Assembly: GCF_000733125.1 (NCBI RefSeq)
Contig: NZ_JPHU01000001.1
Coordinates: 186,001-250,000 of the forward strand
DNA length: 64,000 bases
Source of the DNA: Parvularcula oceani
GTDB taxonomy: Bacteria > Pseudomonadota > Alphaproteobacteria > Caulobacterales > Parvularculaceae
Reading direction: 5' to 3'
The number at the start of each line of letters is the position of its first letter. Within the stretch, counting starts at the first letter, position 1. The notes under the pieces are model-generated. The model ran no database searches, was not told the DNA's origin, and worked only from the letters and a program-made list of their open reading frames with translations. The position numbers were made by a program, and so were the translations under genes. Shown piece by piece: positions 1 to 7,141 of this stretch.

Positions 1-1129
1 GCTGCTTTGACGTCGTCACACCGAACTGCTCGTCGAGAGTAGCCGAGAACTCGACCTCAGCGCGTACGTAGCGGTCGTTGTTGATGAAGCTGGTCCATGG
101 CGTCCGGGCTTGGACGTCGACGAGGCGGCCATTCCGACTGAATAGGACTCCATGGTATGTCTTCATGACATCGAAACGCTCGTTCGCATTCAAACCTACC
201 GCATCACGAGTTTTTTCCTTCGAACCGAAACTCGGTGGGAGCCAGGCATAGCGCACCGTTATCGCGCCGAGGTATTCGCCAGTGTCCGGTGCGCTGAGTT
301 CTAGTCTGATTGAATCGAACGCCGTTGCTCTGTCGTCATCGAGTTCGAACAAGGCCTGTCCCCCTGTCAGGAAGAGAGGATCGATCGGCTCGACATACGT
401 ACCATCTACGTAGAGGTCCGTACGGTCGCGCAGCTTATGATAGGTCACCCCTACGCGCTGTGTGAGTCGCTCAACGAACCGCGTCCGACCCGGCCAAGGA
501 AGCCGATCGAGTTTTTCTATGAGCACGACTGTGCCGGCGTGCCATCCGTCCGACCAAGCCGTTCTTATAATTTCCTGGAGATGGCACGGCAGCCGCGCGC
601 GTTCGGCGATGGGGACCACGATGTCCCCCTCTTTGTCGTGATAGGCACCCTCGGCGAGGTCGTCGAGGTCAAGCGTGACGGCGTAGAGGTCCCCGTGGGG
701 AGGTTTGGAATAGACCGTAAAACGGCGCCCGAGACTAACAGCGGAGGACGGCAGGCCATAACCATAACGACCAAGACCTACTCGGTCCCCCTCCCGGTGT
801 GTCCCGCCCCACGTGACGGCCAGGCGAATCATCTCGGGAAGCATGCCATGGCCGTCATCGATGACGGCCATGCTATCGGGACGGCCACGGTTACCGGGCG
901 GACCAAGGACGACCTCAACTCGCTCAGCGTAGGCTTGGATCGAGTTGTCTAGGAACTCCGCGATCGCGTCTGCACTGGACCTGTAACCGATGTCGCGGAT
1001 ACCTCGAACAAAAGCCTCAGGCATGGTGAGACCGATTTTGCGCTTCTCGGCAGCCGTTGCGGCGTACTCACTCTGACGCTGGACTTCTGTTCTAGTTCGC
1101 CCTCCCCCACTCTGTCTGGGCCCGTTCAC
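1..1129 (-). CDS. GHKL (Bergerat-fold) ATPase, second paralogue, C-terminus cut by window edge
   Basis: The minus-strand frame is open from a GTG at 1129 to the left edge, so the C-terminus is missing. Three Bergerat-fold ATP sites are readable. The N-box is EFLDNS (Glu58 to Asn62), the G1 box is IDDGHG (about 90-95), and the Gly-rich lid is GLGRYGYGLP (about 118-127). Downstream, YVEPIDPLFL matches LEPIDPLFL in the ATPase encoded at 1946-3895, so the two are paralogues. GTG overlaps the TGA of the sigma-like gene (GTGA), which implies translational coupling. An internal ATG at about 1022 is an alternative start. GHKL proteins (Hsp90, MutL, TopoVIB, MORC) use ATP to close a dimer clamp. The specific role here is unknown; with its neighbours it may be a defence or regulatory module. 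Confidence 0.8.
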   Translation of the reverse strand, partial: MNGPRQSGGGRTRTEVQRQSEYAATAAEKRKIGLTMPEAFVRGIRDIGYRSSADAIAEFLDNSIQAYAERVEVVLGPPGNRGRPDSMAVIDDGHGMLPEMIRLAVTWGGTHREGDRVGLGRYGYGLPSSAVSLGRRFTVYSKPPHGDLYAVTLDLDDLAEGAYHDKEGDIVVPIAERARLPCHLQEIIRTAWSDGWHAGTVVLIEKLDRLPWPGRTRFVERLTQRVGVTYHKLRDRTDLYVDGTYVEPIDPLFLTGGQALFELDDDRATAFDSIRLELSAPDTGEYLGAITVRYAWLPPSFGSKEKTRDAVGLNANERFDVMKTYHGVLFSRNGRLVDVQARTPWTSFINNDRYVRAEVEFSATLDEQFGVTTSKQ

Positions 1130-1761
1130 GCTGCGGCCGCCGTTACGGCGCGCAACGCCTTCAAGTGTCGGTTGAGAGCGTCCCTGGAAAGGCCCGCTCC
1201 TCTGGCCGCGTCTTGAAGCGTGTTGTCGTTCGCCAACAGGTCCACGAGCGCTTGGATCACTTGGTGCGAAGCATGACCGCGCAGGATGCGAACAAACGTG
1301 AGTTGCCACTCTAGACGATCGTACGCCGCAGTAGCTTGGGGATCAGGCGCGCTTGCCAACTGCGGACCATGTTCCGTAACTACGGAAACAAAGGCTCCTA
1401 TGGCGTCCGCGTCGAACTTGTAGGCGACGTCTTCCCCATGCCTTCGCGTCCGTTCGCCTGGCGCCACGAACTGGCTTCCGATCGCACGGATCGCTGCCAG
1501 ACTGGCCTGACGGATCATATAACGCCGGTTCGCAGGCAAACCGCGGATCGAGCCGCCACGCCACTCTAGTAGCTTAAGCCACACTTCCTGCCGGACGTCA
1601 TCACCGTACCGTCTAGCCCAGTCTATCCCGCGCACTCTGTGCGCGACCTTGAGGGCATAGCGCTCCACATCAGTGATTAGTGCTGCGTCCAACGGCTGTT
1701 GTCCGCGGACGTATCTCTCCAGTCGGACCGCAAGGGTCCAGTCATTCTTACGGTTGTTCAC
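1126..1761 (-). CDS. Sigma-70-like / HTH protein between two GHKL ATPases
   Basis: This 211-residue protein resembles small sigma-70 family factors. An N-terminal part holds a region-2-like helix (YGDDVRQEVWLKLLEW), and a C-terminal part holds a region-4-like HTH (TLQDAARGAGLSRDALNRHL). The GTG at 1761 is chosen because AAGGAG sits 6 bases upstream; a GTG at 1800 would add 13 residues but has no obvious ribosome site. The stop overlaps the start of the next ATPase gene by GTGA. It is probably a DNA-binding regulator or an alternative sigma factor for the cassette. The sigma assignment rests on motif shape only and could instead be a generic HTH protein. Confidence 0.6.
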   Translation of the reverse strand: MNNRKNDWTLAVRLERYVRGQQPLDAALITDVERYALKVAHRVRGIDWARRYGDDVRQEVWLKLLEWRGGSIRGLPANRRYMIRQASLAAIRAIGSQFVAPGERTRRHGEDVAYKFDADAIGAFVSVVTEHGPQLASAPDPQATAAYDRLEWQLTFVRILRGHASHQVIQALVDLLANDNTLQDAARGAGLSRDALNRHLKALRAVTAAAA

Positions 1762-1945
1762 CGTCGTCTCCTTCGCGACTGCATCATCTTCGTTCAGCAC
1801 GAAGTCGATGCAGCGCTCCGGAGGGGCGTAGACGGCGCGTTGGCCGCGTCCTGCACTGGTTCGAGCTGTTAGTCTTCTTCAACCACCCTAACGGGTGAAC
1901 GCGCGGCCAAGCAAACGTTCCGGTCAGCCGGCCGCGCGTCACGGC
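1762..1945 (-). promoter_or_regulatory. Structured leader of the sigma-like gene
   Basis: This 184-base gap lies between the first ATPase stop and the sigma-like start. It holds one copy of the 16-bp motif shared with the ATPase leader (1833-1848). TTGGCCGCG at 1840-1848 has an inverted partner CGCGGCCAA near 1903-1911, and a small hairpin CACCC-GGGTG lies between them. On the coding strand GGAAC (1921-1917) is followed after 15 bases by CGTT (1901-1898), which resembles an ECF sigma promoter with a spacer one base short of the usual alphaproteobacterial form. These are sequence resemblances only. Confidence 0.35.
1833..1848. repeat. 16-bp direct repeat, copy 1 (leader of sigma-like gene)
   Basis: CGGCGCGTTGGCCGCG occurs here and, identically and in the same orientation, at 3917-3932. 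Both copies lie upstream of gene starts in one gene cassette (about 72 bases before 1761 and 22 bases before 3895). A looser match (GGCG..TT.GCCGC) lies at 5316-5330 upstream of the recombinase gene. It is a candidate binding site for a cassette-specific regulator such as the sigma-like/HTH protein. Confidence 0.6.
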
Positions 1946-3895
1946 TTACTCAGCGGCGTGGGACAGCCCGTCGGCTTCCGAACCGTTCGACTCGTCCTCT
2001 TCCTCCTCTTCCCCGGCACGGGACGTACGGTCGAGTAAGGTCAGCCCTTTCGCGAGAAACTTGCTCCATTCATCCTCTCGTTGGGCCTTGTACCAATCCT
2101 CGCACTCGTCCGTACCGGCTTTGGCTTCGCCTACGCCAAGGGCGATGAGCAGAACGTCCAAGGCGTCCTTCGATGACGCCTGTGCAGGGTCATTCATCAG
2201 CGGCCCATACATCACGTCGAAGAACGGATGCGACCGGTTGATGATGATCGCAAGCTGGTTACCCTGCCATTCGGGTCGGTAGAACGGGCCGTACTTCTCG
2301 TCTTCGAACTGAATGACGTACGGCCTACGGCGACTCTCACGCTCGAGCGCATCCTTTGCGGCTTCTACAGACGTGTTCGCGATCTTCGCCTTCTTTGCCG
2401 CCGCCTCTTCGAAGCGTTCGCGGGCCTCTCCCATTTTTCGAGCAGATGGCTTCGCTCGTTGACCCGTTGAGGAAGAGACGGCCGCCGTGGCAGCTTCGCC
2501 CCTCGATGGCTCGTCGTTCTCCGCCTCGCTCTGGCGCCTCTTCTCCTCTCGAGCCTTCTTGTTGCGGATCGTGCGCTGCTGCCTGTTGGCTCTCTGCAGA
2601 TGATCATCGAGCCCGATGTCATCGTTCGAAAGAAGTCGCCACAACTCCTCGACGGGCCTGACGGTTTGCTTGTCGTTCGTGATCCCAAATACTTCATCAA
2701 GGTCAGGATCGAAACGCAGCTCTGCTCCCCAATGGTAGGCGTATGATTGGAGCAGCGGCCAACTGCCGAGCCCCTTGCTCTCCTCTTTCGTGCTCGTGGG
2801 AAAGACGTCCACCGTCTCGATCTCGCGGTTAGCACGGACAAACGCCATCCCACGCCGCCCCTTCCTGATCTCGAAGCGCGCTTTGGCGTCGGCAGGTGCG
2901 TCCTTCTTGTCACCGACCGCGAAGCCGTACGGAAACTCGGACACTCGAATCTGCACCGCTCCCAGTGCAAGAAGACCTTCCTCGTTCGGATCGATGTCAG
3001 CGATGCTATCGTAGGCGTCGAGATGATACTCGCCTTCCTCACCTTGCCGGTAGGCGACAGCGATATCGCGTATCATTGTCTGCTCTGCACCGCCGTCTTC
3101 CGACGAGACAAACAGACGGGCGGAGGGCATCAAGAACAAAGGGTCAATCGGCTCTAGAGCTCGACCATCAACGAAGATCTGGCATTGTTCCAGCATGTAC
3201 CGGTAGGTCACGCCGAAATCCTGCATAAGGTGCTCGCGCAGATTCGCCGCGGTCCGGAACGTCAACCGATCAGGGTCCTGCCACACGACGACAGTCCCGT
3301 GATCCAGACGAATGCCTTTCTCGTCCAGGTAGCGCTGGACGAAATCGGGCAGATCAGCGTCCACTGGGGCACCGATCCGCTGCTCGCCGAACTGCGGCAC
3401 CTCTCGTGCATCGAGCATCGTCTTGCTGAACGTTTGGGCATCGTCGGTCTTGGTGTAAACTTCCACCAGTCTGGTCTGATTGATTGATGCGTTCGGCAAA
3501 CCAAAGCCGAACTTGCCGATCGTGCCAGGCTCGTCGAAATGCGTCCCAGCGCCCCATGACAGTGCGTAGCGTGCCATCTCGGCGAGCATTCCTGCTCCGT
3601 CATCGATGAAGGCCACGGCAGTCACAGCGTTCTTCCGCTGCCCCTTCTCGCGCGTCTTCACCGTCGGCAAACGAAACACGACGTGCACATTCTCTGCGCC
3701 TGCTTCGATCGCGTTGTCCACGATCTCACGCGCTGCTGCTGCTGTGTTGCGGTAACCGCTGCGCCGCTGAGACTCGAGGGCATGCTGACCGTTAAACAGG
3801 GGGTAAGTGTAATCTTCCGGCAACCGGTCAAGGTACTTCTGCTGACGCTCGACCTCGGTCAGCAGGCGGTCGCTGGTATCGGTATTCTTAGCCAT
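1946..3895 (-). CDS. GHKL (Bergerat-fold) ATPase, first paralogue
   Basis: This 649-residue protein has an intact ATP site of the Hsp90/MutL/TopoVIB superfamily. The N-box is REIVDNA (Glu57, Asn61), the G1 box is IDDGAG (97-102) and the lid is GTIGKFGFGLP (124-134). A middle region follows, with LEPIDPLFL shared with the paralogue at 1-1129. Then come a charged, probably coiled-coil stretch rich in R/K/E and an acidic tail (EEEEEDE). The ATG at 3895 is preferred because AGGAG lies about 10 bases upstream; an upstream ATG at 3967 has no such site. It is not a MutL: there is no CNHGRP/ACR C-terminal region, and a separate mutL is present at 46514. Function is unknown. Its neighbours are a tyrosine recombinase upstream and a sigma-like gene downstream. 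Confidence 0.85.
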   Translation of the reverse strand: MAKNTDTSDRLLTEVERQQKYLDRLPEDYTYPLFNGQHALESQRRSGYRNTAAAAREIVDNAIEAGAENVHVVFRLPTVKTREKGQRKNAVTAVAFIDDGAGMLAEMARYALSWGAGTHFDEPGTIGKFGFGLPNASINQTRLVEVYTKTDDAQTFSKTMLDAREVPQFGEQRIGAPVDADLPDFVQRYLDEKGIRLDHGTVVVWQDPDRLTFRTAANLREHLMQDFGVTYRYMLEQCQIFVDGRALEPIDPLFLMPSARLFVSSEDGGAEQTMIRDIAVAYRQGEEGEYHLDAYDSIADIDPNEEGLLALGAVQIRVSEFPYGFAVGDKKDAPADAKARFEIRKGRRGMAFVRANREIETVDVFPTSTKEESKGLGSWPLLQSYAYHWGAELRFDPDLDEVFGITNDKQTVRPVEELWRLLSNDDIGLDDHLQRANRQQRTIRNKKAREEKRRQSEAENDEPSRGEAATAAVSSSTGQRAKPSARKMGEARERFEEAAAKKAKIANTSVEAAKDALERESRRRPYVIQFEDEKYGPFYRPEWQGNQLAIIINRSHPFFDVMYGPLMNDPAQASSKDALDVLLIALGVGEAKAGTDECEDWYKAQREDEWSKFLAKGLTLLDRTSRAGEEEEEDESNGSEADGLSHAAE

Positions 3896-3916
3896 CTCAG
3901 TTCTCCTGAACGTTGG

Positions 3917-3932
3917 CGGCGCGTTGGCCGCG
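3917..3932. repeat. 16-bp direct repeat, copy 2 (leader of first GHKL ATPase)
   Basis: This is the second exact copy of the sequence at 1833-1848. It lies just upstream of the Shine-Dalgarno site of the ATPase gene that starts at 3895. The matching position before a second gene of the same cassette suggests a shared operator or promoter element rather than chance. Confidence 0.6.
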
Positions 3933-4060
3933 GAGTAGACCCGTGGCTGCTGGGTCCAGAAGATCATGGCCGACCAAACCGAGAAATGTGCGCTCGGAAC
4001 TGGAAAAAGAAAACGATGTCCGCGGCGCAGCGTGTTTGTGGTGTCGATATCGAGGCGGAA

Positions 4061-5224
4061 TCAGTCCGCTAGCCTCGCTCCGGCTCCGGCCTCGCGCTGC
4101 TGGTCATCGAAGTATCGCTGGGCAGCTTGCACCGTGCGGTGCAGGCTGTACCGCATGGCGGCTTCGATCGGCACGCCCCGTAGGCTCGCCTCGGTCATGT
4201 AACCGGACCGAAGCCCATGGGCCGAGTAGTCTGCTGCGTCTAAGCCGACGGACTTGCAGCGACCCTTGAGAACGTCGGCTACGGCATCACCCGTCAGACC
4301 GGAACGGCCGACATTGCCCCAGCGGTCTATGGGACGGAAGATCGGCCCCGTCGCCGCCCCGTGGGGATCGATACCGGTGAGCCGATCGAGCCAAGCCTCG
4401 AGCCAGCGTAGAGGTCGTCCAGTGACAACGACGAAGGCGCTGTGCCTTGCCTCGCTCGTCTTCGTCCGACCAAGAGCGATCCGGACTCCCCTGAACACGC
4501 TTCCGTCGTCCTGCACCAGTTCCGTTCGTTCGATCCGTTCGATGAGCAGCCGGCCGAGTTCGGACCGCCGCCGCCCTCCGCTCGCGAATGCAACGAGTAG
4601 CAGCGCGTTGTCGCGGAGGGTCCGGACATCCGTCCAGGGAGTCGGCTCATGGGTGCCGACGAGGCGGTCGAGCACATCGCGCGTTACGGGTTTCCGGGAC
4701 TTCCGCTTCGGAGGCCGGTCCTGCGCGGTCGTCGCGGCGCGAAGCGCCAACCTCAAGGCTTTCGAGCCGAGGGCGTCTTCGTGACCGCGGACCGCATGTA
4801 GCGTCCGCCAGGATGACAAGCGGCGACTCACCGTCGAGGGCGCGTGGGGCAGCGAGCCGCGGAGGGTGCCCTTCGTTCGAAGGGCGGCTTCAACCCCAGC
4901 CGGCATGCCGTGGCTTGGATTCCGTTCGCGTTCCGCCGCGAGGAAGAGGTGATGGGAGACGAAGCGGAGCGCCGTCTCGTCCGGGGCGGGCCAGGGCAGC
5001 CTCGCGCCGTCGTAGGCGGCGGCGTGCCAGGCTTCGAGGTAGCCGAGGTCCGAGGCGACCGAGCGGAGAGTGTTCGGGGACGCGGCTGCTCGGGCAAGCG
5101 CGCGGAGGGTATCGACGTCGTCCGGGGTCAAAGAGCCGGCTAGTCGCTCCGCCGATTGGAGAGGGACGAACGCCACGAGGTCGTTCGCGAGGCGAGCCGC
5201 CCCGTCCTCATGCTTCTGGCCCAT
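4061..5224 (-). CDS. Tyrosine recombinase / integrase
   Basis: This 387-residue protein has a SAM-like N-terminal core-binding half and a C-terminal catalytic half. The catalytic pattern is visible: Arg in SGGRRRSEL (about 219-221), HGLR (His336, Arg339), His362 in LHRTVQ, and the nucleophile Tyr371 in AQRYFDD. Tyrosine recombinases cut and rejoin DNA at short inverted-repeat core sites to integrate or resolve elements. A perfect 12-bp inverted repeat with a 5-bp spacer lies about 125 bases upstream (5350-5378) and could be its site. It is transcribed toward the ATPase cassette, with a gap of about 165 bases. It may mobilise the cassette or the wider island. Confidence 0.85.
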   Translation of the reverse strand: MGQKHEDGAARLANDLVAFVPLQSAERLAGSLTPDDVDTLRALARAAASPNTLRSVASDLGYLEAWHAAAYDGARLPWPAPDETALRFVSHHLFLAAERERNPSHGMPAGVEAALRTKGTLRGSLPHAPSTVSRRLSSWRTLHAVRGHEDALGSKALRLALRAATTAQDRPPKRKSRKPVTRDVLDRLVGTHEPTPWTDVRTLRDNALLLVAFASGGRRRSELGRLLIERIERTELVQDDGSVFRGVRIALGRTKTSEARHSAFVVVTGRPLRWLEAWLDRLTGIDPHGAATGPIFRPIDRWGNVGRSGLTGDAVADVLKGRCKSVGLDAADYSAHGLRSGYMTEASLRGVPIEAAMRYSLHRTVQAAQRYFDDQQREAGAGARLAD

Positions 5225-5349
5225 CGCTGAGTCCGCCCTTCTCGCTGCTGAGCCAGAAGCACTCGGCTCGTCGTTCGATGGCTACTGCCCAGACCGGCTG
5301 AGCAGGTGCTTCTATGGCGTCTTAGCCGCCTACGCATGAACCTTACACC

Positions 5350-5378
5350 GCTCCCGATAAGGGGGTCTTATCGGGAGC
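5350..5378. repeat. Perfect 12-5-12 inverted repeat, possible recombinase core site
   Basis: Arms GCTCCCGATAAG (5350-5361) and CTTATCGGGAGC (5367-5378) flank GGGGT. The size and spacing resemble tyrosine-recombinase core sites, which usually have 11-13-bp arms around a 5-8-bp crossover. It lies just upstream of a tyrosine recombinase gene. Neither strand has a T-run after the stem, so a Rho-independent terminator for zwf is unlikely. An operator for a dimeric regulator is the main alternative. Confidence 0.5.
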
Positions 5379-5380
5379 TA

Positions 5381-5508
5381 GGAAAGCACCGCGGACTTGT
5401 CGGTTATATTTGAAGCTAAGGCGCTTCGCTCTACTGTCTCAGTGCGCCATTGCAAGCGAGTTAGGTTTGCCCGATGGTCTTTCGCACTAACTGACTGTTC
5501 GACACGCT
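5381..5508. mobile_element. Transposon-end-like segment, diverged second copy
   Basis: GGAAAGCACCGCGGA (5381-5395) matches 23944-23958 at 14 of 15 bases. TTCGACACGCT (5498-5508) matches 24043-24053 exactly. The order and orientation are the same, and the start-to-start spacing is 117 bases here against 99 there. The DNA between them is not alike. The simplest reading is a second, decayed or related tni-type right end whose terminus would be near 5504. Confidence 0.45.
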
Positions 5509-5647
5509 AGGGTCGTTCGTCCACTCAATCGCTATCCAGTTGGCGGTAGTACCCTGGAAGCGAAGCTTCGGGACAGACGGCTCGGACGCCGCAGTCGTCT
5601 ACTGCGCAGTGGGTTGTTCGGACAGTTACCGCGCACACCGCCTGTCA

Positions 5648-7096
5648 TCATACGTACCAGCTATGGTCGTTCCGCTCCGTCAAGGAGTGCTTGGAGGCCG
5701 GGCCCATGCTGCCCGAGCGGTAGCCTGCAGGTCGCATGTCCTTCGCCTTCCAAGCGCCGACGATGCCGTCGATCCAACGCCAGGCGGCTTCCTGCTCGTC
5801 CCGCTGGACGAACAGCGCCGGGTTGTCGTTGAGCGCATCGAGGATCAGCTGCTCATAGGCGATGCGGCGGCGGGCCGAGTGATGCTCGGCGAGCGACAGG
5901 TTGAGGCCCAGCTCCTGCAGCGGCATGCCTTCGGCCGTCAGGCCCGGCTTCTTGTTCATGATCTGCAGCGTGATGCGCTCTTCGGGCTGCAGGTTGATGA
6001 TGAGCTCGTTCGGGTTGGTCTCCGCCCCGAAGATCGAGTGCGGCACCTCGCGGAAGCGGATGACGATCTGCGTGTTGCGCTCGGCCATGCGCTTGCCGGT
6101 CTCGAGGTAGAAGGGCACGCCGGCCCAGCGCCAGTTCTCGACCTCCGCGGCGATCGCGACGTAGCTCTCGGTGTCCGAGTCTTCGTTCTCGACGTCTTCC
6201 TTGTAGGTCGAGGCCTTGCCGCCCGTCTCGTCGTAGCCGCCTTCATACTGTCCGCGGACGGTCTTCTGCTCGACGTTCTCCGGCGTGATCGGGGCGAGGG
6301 ACCTGAGGACCTTCACCTTCTCGTTGCGCACGCTGTCGGCCGAGAGGCTCGTAGGCGGCTCCATCGCGACGAGGCAGACGAGCTGCAGAAGGTGGTTCTG
6401 CACCATGTCGCGGATCGCGCCGTACTCGTCGTAGTAGCCGCCGCGCCCCTCGGCACCGACCGTCTCGGCGATGGTGATCTGCACGCTCTCGATCGCCTGC
6501 GCGTTCCAAAGCGGCTCGAATATCCTGTTGCCGAAGCGCAGCGCGATGAGGTTCTGGACGGTCTCCTTACCGAGGTAGTGGTCGATCCTGAAGGTCCGGT
6601 CCTCCGAGAACGCCTCGGCCACCGTCTCGTTGATCTCGATGTTGGACGCGAGGTCCGAGCCGATCGGCTTCTCGACCACGATCCGGTTCGGCGCGCGGGA
6701 GAAGCCGTTCGCCTTCAGGCCCTGACAGACCGCGCCGAAGATCGAGGGGCTCGTCGAGAGATAGAAAACGATCTCCTCGCACTCGTACTCGTCGAGCCGC
6801 TCGCGCAGGCGCCGAAAGTCTTCAGAGTGGTTCGCATCGACCGAAATGTAGGAGATCCGCTTGGCGAAATCGTCAGAGACGGAGTCATCATAGTGCTCGC
6901 CGACGCGCTCCTTCACCCAGGCGCGCACCTGCGCTCGGAAGGCATCATCCTCGGACGATCGGTGGGAGGTGCCAACGATGCCTTGATCGTCCCTAAGGAA
7001 GCCTTCGGCATGCAGGCTGTAGAGCGAGGGGAACAGCATGCGGCGCGACAAGTCGCCGGTCGCGCCGAACAGGACGAAGGTGCAGGTTGTATCCAT
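5648..7096 (-). CDS. zwf: Glucose-6-phosphate 1-dehydrogenase
   Basis: This enzyme oxidises glucose-6-phosphate to 6-phosphogluconolactone with reduction of NADP+ (or NAD+), the first step of the oxidative pentose-phosphate and Entner-Doudoroff routes. The N-terminal nucleotide fold shows FGATGDLSRR, and the substrate signature RIDHYLGKE is intact. The 482-residue length is normal. The ATG at 7096 is preferred to the GTG at 7117 because GGGAAG sits about 7 bases before it. No pgl or edd neighbours are present, so this copy is outside its usual sugar operon and is the last gene of the efflux/envelope array. It may supply NADPH under stress. Confidence 0.93.
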   Translation of the reverse strand: MDTTCTFVLFGATGDLSRRMLFPSLYSLHAEGFLRDDQGIVGTSHRSSEDDAFRAQVRAWVKERVGEHYDDSVSDDFAKRISYISVDANHSEDFRRLRERLDEYECEEIVFYLSTSPSIFGAVCQGLKANGFSRAPNRIVVEKPIGSDLASNIEINETVAEAFSEDRTFRIDHYLGKETVQNLIALRFGNRIFEPLWNAQAIESVQITIAETVGAEGRGGYYDEYGAIRDMVQNHLLQLVCLVAMEPPTSLSADSVRNEKVKVLRSLAPITPENVEQKTVRGQYEGGYDETGGKASTYKEDVENEDSDTESYVAIAAEVENWRWAGVPFYLETGKRMAERNTQIVIRFREVPHSIFGAETNPNELIINLQPEERITLQIMNKKPGLTAEGMPLQELGLNLSLAEHHSARRRIAYEQLILDALNDNPALFVQRDEQEAAWRWIDGIVGAWKAKDMRPAGYRSGSMGPASKHSLTERNDHSWYV

Positions 7097-7141
7097 CTCA
7101 GCTTCCCAATGGTTCACTACTGCTAGGGCCTACTTTCCTAG

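Larger units (their letters stand above)
5225..5647. other. Gene-free segment between recombinase and zwf
   Basis: I see no convincing coding sequence here. A long plus-strand frame that begins at 5540 is antisense to zwf and shows no family features. The segment holds a degenerate copy of the cassette motif (5316-5330), a perfect inverted repeat (5350-5378) and two short signals shared with the transposon end at 24 kb (5381-5395 and 5498-5508). Confidence 0.6.

Noticed and set aside
1946-3895. Reading the GHKL protein as a second MutL
   Set aside because: The C-terminus lacks the DQHA, ACR and CNHGRP motifs, and a complete mutL lies at 46514.
5350-5378. Rho-independent terminator of zwf
   Set aside because: The stem is perfect, but no T-run follows on the minus strand, and it is nearly 300 bases beyond the stop.
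5498-5508. Perfect target-site duplication pairing CGCTA here with CGCTC at 24050
   Set aside because: The fifth base differs and no left terminus follows, so it cannot be called a target duplication.
5540-7126. Long plus-strand open frame of 528 codons
   Set aside because: It is the mirror of zwf, whose product has clear dehydrogenase motifs. The plus-strand product is Arg/Val/Leu-rich with no family pattern.
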